Origin: Parafrankia sp. EUN1f
Lineage (GTDB): Bacteria > Actinomycetota > Actinomycetes > Frankiales > Frankiaceae
Direction: 5' to 3'
DNA: 64,000 nucleotides
NCBI RefSeq assembly: GCF_000177675.1
Contig: NZ_ADGX01000030.1
Location: forward strand, 1-64,000
In this document: piece by piece, positions 27,246-35,982 of the stretch
How positions within the stretch are numbered: the first letter of the stretch is position 1
Layout: the number at the start of each line of letters is the position of its first letter
Position numbers and translations under genes: made by a program
The notes under the pieces: model-generated
Databases searched by the model: none
What the model was told of the DNA's origin: nothing
Seen by the model: only the letters and a program-made list of their open reading frames with translations

Positions 27246-27879
27246 TTACACTCTCCCTGGCAACGTTTGAGGAAGGGTCGATGTCGAGTCGCCGCGCCAC
27301 GAGTTCCTCGACGGCATCGGGCCGGTATTCGGTGAGCATGCACACTCCGGGACGGGAGCCGGGCAAGGACTACCAGAGAAAGCACGTCGGACACGGAGCT
27401 GCGGGCAGGACGCACCTTCGCGACGGCCAGCGGCGACCGGGAAGTGCGGGAGAAGCAGGATCTGGGAACCAGCCTAGCGGTAGGTATCAACACCCGCGCG
27501 CCTTCTCCCGAGAAAGTCGCGATCGATCGGTCGCCAGGTACCACTCCGGAGCCTGCGACCTGGACCTATAGCGCAAAGTAATCATCACGTGATCAAAAAG
27601 GGTTCCGAAAAAGTTCCACGACGGATAGATCCCTCCTACGAAGGCGTCAGGAGAGACCTCTCGACACTCTCCGCGCCGTCGCGATACGCCTGACCTGGGA
27701 TTTTCATGTCAAACCCACCCCCTTCCACCACCGAAAGCAGTTGACTACCCATCGTAGTCGACCACACTGACGTCAATTTCTCTTGACCGCCAACGACGCG
27801 TTGCACATACTGGAGACCAACACGCGAGGTTCCGTTAACCAGCGGCCGTCTCAGGCCAGTCCGTTTCAGCCAGGAACCC
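27246..27879. other. AT-richer non-coding region
   Basis: Lower GC than the surroundings. It contains ATCACGTGAT (a 10-base palindrome near 27585) and A-rich runs around 27595-27615. A minus-strand frame from about 27850 to 27636 (VWSTTMGSQLLSVVEGGG) has no start codon; it may be the tail of a gene cut by the adjacent transposase remnant. No complete gene is supported. Confidence 0.4.
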
Positions 27880-28105
27880 GACGGGCAGCGTCGAACAGGC
27901 CGATGCCGTTTTTGGTGGCGGCGGGCAGGTGACAATGATCGCGCAGAACTGGCGTTCGCCGGCGATGGCGTGCAGACACCCTGAGATTCTCAGTCGCCGT
28001 TTGATCACGGGCATGCCACGTTCCGGGACATTGTTTTCCACGGATATCCGCAAGGTTACGGGTGAAACGCAGGCAGTCGGCCTCACCCATTGAACCGCCA
28101 TACGA
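27880..28105 (-). pseudogene. IS66-type transposase C-terminal remnant with frameshifts
   Basis: Read on the minus strand, three segments in alternating frames reconstruct the conserved end of IS66-family transposases: CLRFTRNLAD, then ENNVPERGMPVIKRRLRISG with AIAGERQFCAI, then HLPAATKNGIGLFDA. The family pattern is DNNxAERDIRxVKxxxRISG...FC.IRSYLSTAxKxG.  At least two frameshifts and an Arg-Asp to Arg-Gly change in the AERD motif make it non-functional. No terminal inverted repeats were found, so this is an old fragment. Confidence 0.7.
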
Positions 28106-28389
28106 CCAATGATGTCGTGGCGAAGGACCGGGGTGCCCTTTCCTGTGCCGTCGACGTCGCGGTGCCGTCGACGTCGCGACCGGCCAGGTGAGGCCGCTGG
28201 TCTGGGATGGACAGAATGCGAACGCGGCGCCCCCTTGCCGGCAGGAGTGTCGTGGCCCTGGTCGGGCAGCCGATCCAACCGCGTCCCGCAAGCCAGCCGG
28301 GCTCGGGTCAGCCGTTGAGCGCGGCGTCCACGACCCGCGCCCGAAAACCGCGTGGCTGCCGACCCGGGCGGGCCATAGGCTTCATGACC

Positions 28390-28848
28390 ATGAGCACACT
28401 CAAGGAGCGGCTGCGCGACGATCTCACCGGCGCGATGCGCGCTCGGGACGAACTGCGGCTTTCGACGCTGCGCCTTGCCCTCGCCGCGGTGAAGGACGCC
28501 GAGGTGGCCGGGGACACCGCTCGCGAGCTCGGGGACGCCGAGGTCGAGAAGATCCTCGCCCGGGAGGTTCGCAAGCGCCGGGAGGCCGCCGAGGCGTTCG
28601 CCGCGGCGGGGCGAGCCGAGCAGTCCAGCCGTGAGCAGGCCGAGGGTGAGGTGCTCGCCGCCTACCTGCCGAGCCAGCTGGGTGACGAGGAGCTGCGCGA
28701 CATCGTCGACAGCGTGCTGGCGGAACTCGGGGTCACCGACCTGAAGGCCATGGGCCAGGTGATGAAGGCCACACAGGCCCGAGTGGCTGGTCGAGCCGAC
28801 GGAAAGCGGGTTTCCGAGCTCGTCCGAGCCCGGCTGAGCGCTTCGTGA
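28390..28848 (+). CDS. GatB/YqeY domain protein
   Basis: 152 residues with the YqeY pattern throughout: LKERLRDDLTGAMRARDELRLSTLRLAL at the N-terminus (residues 3-30), a long helical middle, and the closing LKAMGQVMKATQARVAGRADGKRVS region. The domain is shared with the tail of GatB and may contact tRNA; its role as a free protein is not settled. ATG 28384 or ATG 28390 can start it. It converges on the PBP gene across a strong terminator, and is adjacent to the PonA-type PBP as in other actinobacteria. Confidence 0.88.
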   Translation: MSTLKERLRDDLTGAMRARDELRLSTLRLALAAVKDAEVAGDTARELGDAEVEKILAREVRKRREAAEAFAAAGRAEQSSREQAEGEVLAAYLPSQLGDEELRDIVDSVLAELGVTDLKAMGQVMKATQARVAGRADGKRVSELVRARLSAS

Positions 28849-28905
28849 CCCACCCGGGCCAGGCGCCGACTAGTCAGTAGGCGCAGAAACCAGGCAACTG
28901 AATCA

Positions 28906-28944
28906 CCAGCCGCGCGCCCGGTCCGTGACCGGGCGCGCGGCTGG
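28906..28944. terminator. Bidirectional terminator between YqeY and the PBP gene
   Basis: CCAGCCGCGCGCCCGGTC (28906-28923) pairs perfectly with the 18 bases at 28927-28944 across a three-base CGT loop. It lies between two convergent genes, eight bases from the PBP stop codon. Confidence 0.85.
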
Positions 28945-28951
28945 TCGAAGG

Positions 28952-31369
28952 TCAGCCGGTCAGCCGGTCGCGCATGTCCGGAAGGATCACCGTCGGCGGC
29001 CTGACCTCGCCGGGGCGCGGGTTTATCCCGTTCGGCAGCTGCGCCGCCCCGGTGAGACCACCTGACACCTGAAGCACGATCTCGGTGTCAATCGAGACCT
29101 CTCCGCCGGGCGCCGGCGACATACCGACGACGATTCCGGGAGCGGCCAGGTTCGGCACGGTCTGGGACCGGACCCGGAATCCCTGCGCGCGCAACGCGGC
29201 CTCGGCGACCTGCTGGGCCTGCCCGCGCACGTCCGGCAGAGGCTTCTTCGGCACCGCCGGCTGGGTGTTGTCCGGCGGCGGAAGCGCGACGACGGGCAGG
29301 CCCAGGCCGTCGATCGTCCGGTTCATCGTGCGTGCCCAGATCTGGGCGGGAAAGCCACCGCCGAAAACGTGCCGGCTACCCAGCACGTCGACCAGCGGAT
29401 GGTTTGTGGGGCTGCGCGGGTCGGCCAGGTTGACAGCGACGGCGAGCTGCGGGATGAAGCCCGCGAACGACGCGGTGCTGAAGCCTTCCGCGGTACCGGT
29501 CTTGCCGGCAGCCGGGCGACCGAGCTTCGCATTGCCCGAGGCCGTTCCATGATTGATGACGCCCTGCAGAACCGAGGCCACGGTGTCCGCGATACCGGGG
29601 TCGAGCACCTGCTCGCATGGCTTTCCGGTGTCGAACGCCAACGGCCGGTCCGCGCCGCCGACCCGCTGCGAGACCGACAGCACGACATGAGGATCACACC
29701 GGTTCCCGCGAGCGGCCAGCGTCGCGTAGGCGGTGGCCAGGTCAAGTGTGCTGATCTCGTTGGAACCGAGAATCGCCGAACCGTCCACGGAGCTGATGCC
29801 GTTCACGTTCTTGCATTCCGGGGCGTTCTCGGTCACCGGCCGTATGCGGCAGGAGGAGACCCCCAGCCGGCGGGCCATCTCGGCGGTTTTCAGCACGCCG
29901 ATCTGCTCCGCCAGCTGGATGTAGTAGGTGTTGACCGAGTTCCAGGTCGCCGTGCTGAGCGAGTAGTAGCCGTCCTCACTCGGGTCGGCGTTGCCGTAGC
30001 AGCCGGAGTCCGGGTTACGCAGCTTCTCCGACGGGTAGCACACCGGTGAGTGGAAGGTCGTCGACAGCGGGAAGTGGTTCTCCAGTGCCGCCGCCAGGGT
30101 GAACACCTTGAAGGTCGAACCGGGCGAGAAGAGGTCCTCGTCGACCGGATAGATCTCCTTGGTGTGCACGAAGTCGCCGGTGCGCTCCGGCGAGAGGTTG
30201 TCGCTCGGCTCCCCGTACTCCCGGTTCACGGCGAACGCGAGCACGTTCCCGGTGCCGGGCTGCATCATGACGACGCTGGCGGCGACCCTGTTCCCGGCCG
30301 GGATCACCTCCGCCGCCGACGTCTGAGCGGCGCCCTGCGCGACCGGGTCGAGGGTGGTCCGGATGGTGAGGCCACCCTCGAACAGCAGGCGCCTGGCGTC
30401 CTCGGGGGTCGAGGCGAACTTCCGGTCGGCAAGCAGGACCTCACGCACGTAGGCGCAGAAGAACGGCGCGGATGAGTCCTGGCAGGCGTCGACCGACCGG
30501 GCGGGCCGGTTCAGCACGACATCCTCCCCGCGGGCCGACTGCCAGACCGCGGTGTCGATGTGGCCGAGCTCGTGCATTCGGGCGAGGACCGTGTTCCGGC
30601 GCTCCTTCGCCGCCTGCGGATGCAGCACCGGATTGTAGGCCGTGGGGTTCTTGACCAGCCCCGCGAGCATCGCCGACTGGGTGAGCGTGAGCTTGCTGAC
30701 GTCGACGTTGAAGTAATGGTGTGCAGCCGCCTGGACTCCGTACGCGCCATCGCCGAAGTACGCGATGTTGAGATACCTCTCGAGGATCTCGTCCTTGGTC
30801 AGGTGGTCTTCCAGGTAGAGCGCGTAGCGGGCCTCGCGGAGCTTCCGGTCCACCGTCTGCTCGGTGGCCTGCTTCTTTTCCTCCGCGGTGGTGGCGGACG
30901 CCAGCAGGACGTTCTTGACGTACTGCTGGGTCAGGGTCGAGCCGCCCTGGGTGACCTCACCCGACTCCTGGTTCTTCAGATAGGCGCGGATCATTCCCCG
31001 GTAGTCGACACCCGAGTGCTCGTAGAAGCGCGCGTCCTCGATGTCGATGATCGACTGGCGCATGAACTGCGGCACCTGGTCGAGATTGACCAGCTCACGG
31101 TCCTGTTCTCCCCGGAGCACCGCGATCTCGTTTCCGGCGGCGTCCAGGATCCGCGACGGCTGGGCCAGCGGCGGCACCGTGAGATTCGCTGGCAGCGAGA
31201 GGAAATGGTCGGCTCCGCTCTTGGCTGTCACCCCGGCCAGGCCGACGACAGGCAATGCCAACATGCCGACTACAACACCCGCGCAGGCACTGGCGGCAAC
31301 CAGCCCGAGAAGCCGGGTCGGCGTCACCCGGCGCCGACTCGCCGAAGGTGGCCCGATACGCCCGGGCAT
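28952..31369 (-). CDS. Bifunctional penicillin-binding protein with PASTA domain (PonA2-like)
   Basis: About 805 residues from ATG 31369; the open frame reaches 31507. A membrane anchor (LLGLVAASACAGVVVGMLA) is followed by the GT51 transglycosylase domain (EDARFYEHSGVDYRG, GGSTLTQQYVKN) and a transpeptidase domain with SPGSTFK, STATWNSVN and GKTGTAEG as the SXXK, SXN-region and KTG motifs. One PASTA domain (LPDVRGQAQQVAEAALRAQG) ends the protein. It polymerises and crosslinks peptidoglycan. The neighbourhood PBP-wblA-ArsA-ArsA matches the M. tuberculosis ponA2-whiB4-Rv3680-Rv3679 order. Confidence 0.92.
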   Translation of the reverse strand: MPGRIGPPSASRRRVTPTRLLGLVAASACAGVVVGMLALPVVGLAGVTAKSGADHFLSLPANLTVPPLAQPSRILDAAGNEIAVLRGEQDRELVNLDQVPQFMRQSIIDIEDARFYEHSGVDYRGMIRAYLKNQESGEVTQGGSTLTQQYVKNVLLASATTAEEKKQATEQTVDRKLREARYALYLEDHLTKDEILERYLNIAYFGDGAYGVQAAAHHYFNVDVSKLTLTQSAMLAGLVKNPTAYNPVLHPQAAKERRNTVLARMHELGHIDTAVWQSARGEDVVLNRPARSVDACQDSSAPFFCAYVREVLLADRKFASTPEDARRLLFEGGLTIRTTLDPVAQGAAQTSAAEVIPAGNRVAASVVMMQPGTGNVLAFAVNREYGEPSDNLSPERTGDFVHTKEIYPVDEDLFSPGSTFKVFTLAAALENHFPLSTTFHSPVCYPSEKLRNPDSGCYGNADPSEDGYYSLSTATWNSVNTYYIQLAEQIGVLKTAEMARRLGVSSCRIRPVTENAPECKNVNGISSVDGSAILGSNEISTLDLATAYATLAARGNRCDPHVVLSVSQRVGGADRPLAFDTGKPCEQVLDPGIADTVASVLQGVINHGTASGNAKLGRPAAGKTGTAEGFSTASFAGFIPQLAVAVNLADPRSPTNHPLVDVLGSRHVFGGGFPAQIWARTMNRTIDGLGLPVVALPPPDNTQPAVPKKPLPDVRGQAQQVAEAALRAQGFRVRSQTVPNLAAPGIVVGMSPAPGGEVSIDTEIVLQVSGGLTGAAQLPNGINPRPGEVRPPTVILPDMRDRLTG

Positions 31370-31978
31370 AGGGGCGATTCCCTGACTCCGGCCGCCCGTG
31401 ACGCGCCTACGCAATGTGCTCGCCGCACCCGGGCGCTTCACGCGCAGGCCCCGCGAACGGCGCGGGTCGCCCGATCGACCCGAGTGGGACGTGACGGCGC
31501 AGCCCACTCCGACATCAGCGCGGGCTCGACTGTTGCCAAAACACCCGGCAACTGCTCCTCACGGGCTGCTCGGCCTGGTATGAACACTGAGCCGGAATCC
31601 TCCGCTCGAGTCCCGCCGCCGCCGTTGACGATGCCTGCCTTCGGCAGGTTTTCGCGCCGGCCGCGACCGAGGCGCTGATCCAGTACTGCGCTGTTCCAGC
31701 ACTGTGTTGATCCAATACTGAGCCGGCTCAAGCGCCACCTCATCGAACTAAGACTACGACGCCACAGCAGAGTCACGGCGACGTCACAGAAGTGACACAC
31801 AGTTGTCACAGACCGCACTACCGCGGCGATCGGGATCAATGGCCCGGACTAGTCATTTGGACAACCACCCGTGTGGGGTCTGTGCCGTGGCCACGCCACT
31901 CCGTACGGTTTCGGTTCAACGCCACGTCACCACCCGCACGGGCCCCCTGACCCGGACTCGAGAAGAAAGGCAGGTGGC
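31370..31978. other. Divergent promoter region of the PBP gene and wblA
   Basis: About 600 bases between divergent genes (470 if the longer PBP start is real). The segment around 31770-31825 has several TGTCAC/GTGACA-like half-sites (GTCACAGAAGTGACAC, GTTGTCACAGAC) that could be binding sites for a regulator of wblA. No coding region is supported. Confidence 0.45.
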
Positions 31979-32335
31979 ATGACCAGAAGCCTGACCCCGA
32001 CCGTCAGCCTGTCACGCCGTACCAGTACGACCCGGCTCGTCGGCTCCACCGCCGACGGCGACTGGACGGCTCACGCCGCCTGTCGCGACCTCGATCCGGA
32101 CGAGCTGTTCGTCCAGGGGGCAGCCCAGAACCGGGTGAAGACCAGGTGCTTCGGGTGCGTTGTTCGCACCGAGTGCCTCGCGGACGCCCTCGACAACCAG
32201 GTCGAGTTCGGCGTCTGGGGCGGGATGACCGAACGGGAGCGCCGCGCTCTGCTGCGCCGCCGCCCGGACGTCACCTCCTGGCGGAAGCTTCTCGCGGATG
32301 CCCAGGCGGACCACCGGTCCGCGTCCGCAGGCTAG
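31979..32335 (+). CDS. wblA: WhiB-family iron-sulfur regulator WblA (WhiB4-like)
   Basis: 118 residues. The four cluster cysteines are in AACRDL, CFGCVV and RTEC (C...CXXC-X5-C), followed by the family turn GVWGGMTERERRAL and a basic tail. Wbl proteins bind a 4Fe-4S cluster and act with the housekeeping sigma factor. Genomic context (PonA2-like PBP on one side, paired ArsA ATPases on the other) identifies the WblA/WhiB4 branch, which represses antioxidant genes and controls development in Streptomyces. The start ATG 31979 has GAAAGG about nine bases upstream. Confidence 0.9.
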   Translation: MTRSLTPTVSLSRRTSTTRLVGSTADGDWTAHAACRDLDPDELFVQGAAQNRVKTRCFGCVVRTECLADALDNQVEFGVWGGMTERERRALLRRRPDVTSWRKLLADAQADHRSASAG

Positions 32336-32353
32336 TTCAGGGCCCCACCCGGG

Positions 32354-32386
32354 GGTGTCCGACGACAGCGGGGTCGAACGGACACC
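32354..32386 (+). terminator. Terminator of wblA
   Basis: GGTGTCCG at 32354-32361 pairs with CGGACACC at 32379-32386 across a 17-base loop, 19 bases after the wblA stop. The rest of the 310-base gap to the ArsA gene holds two similar short segments (TAGCCCGGATGGGCGG and TAGCCCGAATGGGCGG, near 32440 and 32517) and nothing else I can recognise. Confidence 0.5.
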
Positions 32387-32645
32387 ACCACACTGAGCAA
32401 CGACGGTAACTCACAGTTGTTTCCATCCGAGTCGTGTATAGCCCGGATGGGCGGTGAAATCTCCACCAGTGGCGCTGGTCCCCTCCAGGATCTCGGACCT
32501 CATGCTTCCGTGAGTAGCCCGAATGGGCGGAGGGCCCTTTTGGACCCGGGTTCACATCGCACCGGCGCGATTCCCGGGGCCGTAATCAGATCCAATGATC
32601 TTTTCCCATCTCACGGTCCACGCATCAGGGATGCCGTGAGTCCGC

Positions 32646-34112
32646 TCAGGTGCCCGCGGCGTCGCGACCGTCACCTGCCAGCGCACGGCCTATCTCCCGC
32701 AGCCCGGCAAGATCGTGGATGTCCTCGGAGAGTGCCTCGACCTCGACAAGCGCGGTGTCGGGATGCACGTTGGTGAAGCGTTCACGCAACCGGATCTCCC
32801 GCTCCGAGAGCCGAGCCCGATCGGCATGGATGCGCAGCACCGCCGCCGCCAACGGATGCTCGCCGTGGTCCGTCAACGTCTCGGCGCCGGCCAGCCCCCG
32901 TTCCACCGTCAGACCGGCCGTGTCACAGATGTGCATCCGATTGACGATGCAGCCGGCGAGTGGCATCCCGTCCGCGTCGAGCCGATCCACGAAGTAGGAC
33001 GCCTCCCGCAGCGCCGCCGCCTCCGGCGCGGCCACCACCACGAACGAGGTCCCGGGCGCGGCCAGCAGGCGGAACGTCTCGTCCGCACGGGCGCGGAAGC
33101 CCCCGAACATCGTCTCCAGCGCGGCCACGAACTGGCTCACGTCCGCGAGGAGCTGGGCGCCGATCACCTTGGTGATGACCTTGGTGAACATGCCCAGGCC
33201 AGCACCGATGACCTTCGCGTACGCCCGGCCACCCGCCTTCGCGGGTGCCAGCAGCACCCGCAGCAGCCGGCCGTCGAGGAAATCGCCCAGGCGCCCCGGT
33301 GCGTCCAGAAAATCCAGCGCGGAACGCGTCGGCGGGGTGTCGACGACGATCAGATCCCAGGTTCCGCTGGCGTCGAGCTGGCCCAGCTTCTCCATCGCCA
33401 TGTATTCCTGGGTGCCGGCGAAAGAGGACGACAGCGACTGGTAGAAGGGGTTCGCCAACAGCGCCTCGGCGCGCTCCGGTGTGCTGTGGGCGAGGACGAT
33501 CTCGTCGAACGTCCTCTTCATGTCGAGCATCATCGCGTCCAGCCGGCCGCCCGCCGTACCGTCCACTCCGGCGACCTCGCGCGGGGTGTTGTCCAGCGCC
33601 GTGAGGCCGAGCGACTGGGCCAGGCGCCGTGCCGGGTCGATGGTCAGCACCACCACCTGCCGGCCGCGCTCGGCGGCGCGCAGCGCGAGTGCCGCGGCTG
33701 TCGTCGTCTTGCCCACGCCACCGGACCCGCAGCACACGATGATCCGCTCGGAGTCGAGCATCTCGTCGACATCCAGGCGTGGCACACCCGCGGGATGCGG
33801 CCGCGGGCGCGGCCGGCCCGAAGCCGCATACCGCGACCGCCGCGCGGCCGCCGACTTCGCCACGCCAGCGGGCTTCGCGGTACCAGCCGACTTCGCCGCA
33901 CCAGCCGACTTCGCCGCACCAGCCGACCTCGCGGTACCAGCCGACCTCGCCGCACCAGCGGGCTTCGCAGTGCCAGCAGCGGGCTTCGCCCTACCGGCCG
34001 GCTTCGCGGTACCAGACGGCTCCGCCGCACCAGACGGCTTCGCCGCTCCAGTGGGCTTCGCACCACCGGCTGGCTTGGCCGCGCCTGCGGGATCGTCGTG
34101 CGTGGGGCTCAC
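32646..34112 (-). CDS. ArsA-family ATPase with a repetitive Ala-Lys-Pro N-terminal tail
   Basis: 488 residues. Residues about 130-480 are an ArsA/GET3-like ATPase: deviant Walker A GSGGVGKTTTAAALAL, TIDPARRLAQSLGL and IVVDTPPTRSALDFL. The first 110 residues are near-periodic AAKPAG/AAKSAG repeats, very basic, like the tails of actinobacterial histone-like proteins, and not part of the family. GTG 34112 overlaps the upstream ArsA gene's stop (GTGA), so the two are coupled and probably form a heterodimer, as with Rv3680/Rv3679 of M. tuberculosis. Confidence 0.88.
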   Translation of the reverse strand: MSPTHDDPAGAAKPAGGAKPTGAAKPSGAAEPSGTAKPAGRAKPAAGTAKPAGAARSAGTARSAGAAKSAGAAKSAGTAKPAGVAKSAAARRSRYAASGRPRPRPHPAGVPRLDVDEMLDSERIIVCCGSGGVGKTTTAAALALRAAERGRQVVVLTIDPARRLAQSLGLTALDNTPREVAGVDGTAGGRLDAMMLDMKRTFDEIVLAHSTPERAEALLANPFYQSLSSSFAGTQEYMAMEKLGQLDASGTWDLIVVDTPPTRSALDFLDAPGRLGDFLDGRLLRVLLAPAKAGGRAYAKVIGAGLGMFTKVITKVIGAQLLADVSQFVAALETMFGGFRARADETFRLLAAPGTSFVVVAAPEAAALREASYFVDRLDADGMPLAGCIVNRMHICDTAGLTVERGLAGAETLTDHGEHPLAAAVLRIHADRARLSEREIRLRERFTNVHPDTALVEVEALSEDIHDLAGLREIGRALAGDGRDAAGT

Positions 34113-35128
34113 GGGCTCATCCGGTGCGCCCGCAGGATCTCGGCGATGCGGTGGACCGTGCCGACATCCACGCCGTCCGCGACCAGCGGCACCTCGCACA
34201 CCGGCCGGCGCAGCTGCGCGATCTGGGCCCGCTGGGCCGACTCCAGCGCGACCCGCTCGGCATGCTGGGCGGCCTCCCAGGCCAGGTTCGCGAGCAGTTC
34301 CTCGGTCGGATCGATGCCGGCCTCCTTGACCCCGGTCGCGAGCGCCTCGTAGTCGAGCTGGCCGCGCCTGGCCAGCTCCAGCTCGGCGGGCGCGAGCAGC
34401 GGGGTACGCACCATGTTCACCACGACAGCCCCGACCGGGAGACCCACCTCACGCAGTTCGTGGATCCCGTCGACCGTCTCCTGGACGGGCATCTCCTCCA
34501 GCAGCGTGACCAGGTGGACCGCCGCCCGCTCCGGTGCCAACACCTTCATCACGGCCTCCGCCTGGGACCGGATCGGACCCATCTTGGCGAGCCCGACGAC
34601 CTCGGCGGACACGTTCAGGAACCGCGCGATCCGGCCGGTCGGGGGTGCGTCGAGCACGACCGCGTCGTAGGCGAGCCCGCTGGGGCGGGTTCCGTCCGGC
34701 CGGTTCACGGCCTCCTTCACCTTGCCCGTGAGCAGCACGTCTCGGACCCCGGGGGCGATCGTCGTGGCGAAGTCCACCGCGCCGACCCGGCCGAGCGCCC
34801 GGCCGGCCCGGCGCAGGTTGTAGAACATCTCCAGGTATTCGAGAAGTGCCTCGTCCGCGTCGATGGCGAGGGCGAACACCTCGCCGCCGCCGGGCGCGCT
34901 CGCCACCTTCCGCTCCCGGTACGGCAGCGGCGGGGTGTCGAACAGCTGCGCGATCTGCTGGCGGCCTTCGACCTCGGCGAGCAGCACCCGCCGGCCGCCG
35001 GTGGCCAGTGCCACCGCGAGCGCGCCGGCGATCGTGGTCTTACCGGTGCCGCCCTTGCCGGTGACTATGTGCAGCCGGCGGTCCCAGAGAGCAACGGCTG
35101 TCTCCCGTGGCTTGTCGTCACCGGTCAC
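34109..35128 (-). CDS. ArsA-family ATPase, first subunit of the pair
   Basis: 339 residues from GTG 35128; longer in-frame starts exist to 35221. Walker A TGKGGTGKTTIAGALAV, LLAEVEGRQQIAQLFD in the position of the switch I DPA motif, and AVVLDAPPTGRIARFLN mark an ArsA/GET3-type ATPase. These actinobacterial pairs are soluble and have been linked to redox and glycerol stress in mycobacteria, not to arsenite. It is cotranscribed with the second ArsA gene downstream through a four-base overlap. Confidence 0.88.
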   Translation of the reverse strand: MTGDDKPRETAVALWDRRLHIVTGKGGTGKTTIAGALAVALATGGRRVLLAEVEGRQQIAQLFDTPPLPYRERKVASAPGGGEVFALAIDADEALLEYLEMFYNLRRAGRALGRVGAVDFATTIAPGVRDVLLTGKVKEAVNRPDGTRPSGLAYDAVVLDAPPTGRIARFLNVSAEVVGLAKMGPIRSQAEAVMKVLAPERAAVHLVTLLEEMPVQETVDGIHELREVGLPVGAVVVNMVRTPLLAPAELELARRGQLDYEALATGVKEAGIDPTEELLANLAWEAAQHAERVALESAQRAQIAQLRRPVCEVPLVADGVDVGTVHRIAEILRAHRMSP

Positions 35129-35253
35129 GTGCTCGACCGTACCCGGGGCCGACAGATCCTGACCGGCGCACCGGCCGCGCATGCTCCCGGACGGCATGCC
35201 CGGCTGATCCGGTGCACCCACCCGGGTGCCGGCCCGGTGATGCTCTAGGGTCC

Positions 35254-35421
35254 ATGGTCATGCAGACCAAGTGGGAGTACATGACCGCCCCGCTCCTGAT
35301 CCACGCCACCAAGCAGATCCTCGACAACTTCGGCGCGGACGGCTGGGAGCTCGTCCAGGTCGTGCCCGGGCCCAACCCCGAGAGCCTGGTCGCGTACTTC
35401 AAGCGCCCCAAGGCCCAGTAA
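35254..35421 (+). CDS. DUF4177 small protein
   Basis: About 55 residues (ATG 35254 or ATG 35260). The sequence WEYMTAPLLIHATKQILDN followed by GADGWELVQVVPGP is the DUF4177 signature, a small alpha/beta protein found widely in actinobacteria. It is divergent from the ArsA pair and 12 bases upstream of the RidA gene, so they are likely co-transcribed. Function unknown. Confidence 0.85.
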   Translation: MVMQTKWEYMTAPLLIHATKQILDNFGADGWELVQVVPGPNPESLVAYFKRPKAQ

Positions 35422-35433
35422 GGCGGCCCGGCG

Positions 35434-35943
35434 GTGAGTTCCTCGGCCCTTCCCCCAGACACGGCAGACGCCGCTGACGTCGCGAAGCCGTCCGAGCGGC
35501 TCGCCGAGCTCGGGCTGCTCCTGCCGGCCGTACCCAGCCCGGCCGGGGCGTACGTCCCGGCCGTCCGCGACGGTGATCTGGTCTGGACCGCCGGCCAGCT
35601 CCCCCTGGTGGGCGGCAAGCTCGCGGCGACCGGCCTGGTGGGTGACGAGATCAGCACCGAGCGGGCCGCCGAGCTGGCCCGGGTGTGCGCGCTGAACGCA
35701 CTGGCCGCCGCGGCGGCCGCGGCGGGCGGCCTGGACTCACTGGTCCGGATCGTGAAGGTGGTCGGGTTCGTGGCGAGCGCGCCGGGTTTCGCCGACCAGC
35801 CGACCGTTGTGAACGGCGCCAGCGAGCTGCTGGGGGCGGTCTTCGGCGACGCCGGGCGGCACGCCCGGTCCGCCGTCGGGGTCGCGGCACTCCCGCTGTG
35901 GGCCCCGGTCGAGATCGAGCTGGTCGCCCGCGTCAGAGGCTGA
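35434..35943 (+). CDS. RidA family protein (YjgF/Hgd type)
   Basis: 169 residues from GTG 35434. The body (PAGAYVPAVRDGDLVWTAGQLPL, noted at residues 30-52, and ARSAVGVAALPLWAPVEIE at the end) is the YjgF/RidA fold, but the active-site Arg of true RidA enamine deaminases lies within a variant context here (RSAVGVAALP). It belongs to the longer actinobacterial subgroup. It may remove reactive imine intermediates. It follows DUF4177 by 12 bases. Confidence 0.85.
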   Translation: MSSSALPPDTADAADVAKPSERLAELGLLLPAVPSPAGAYVPAVRDGDLVWTAGQLPLVGGKLAATGLVGDEISTERAAELARVCALNALAAAAAAAGGLDSLVRIVKVVGFVASAPGFADQPTVVNGASELLGAVFGDAGRHARSAVGVAALPLWAPVEIELVARVRG

Positions 35944-35982
35944 GCCCGACATCAACACGCCCGGCGTGTCTACCATCAGGGA

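Noticed and set aside
32715-35248. Two long plus-strand frames opposite the ArsA genes
   Set aside because: Both are antisense to well-supported ATPase genes and consist mainly of Arg/His/Pro-rich sequence.
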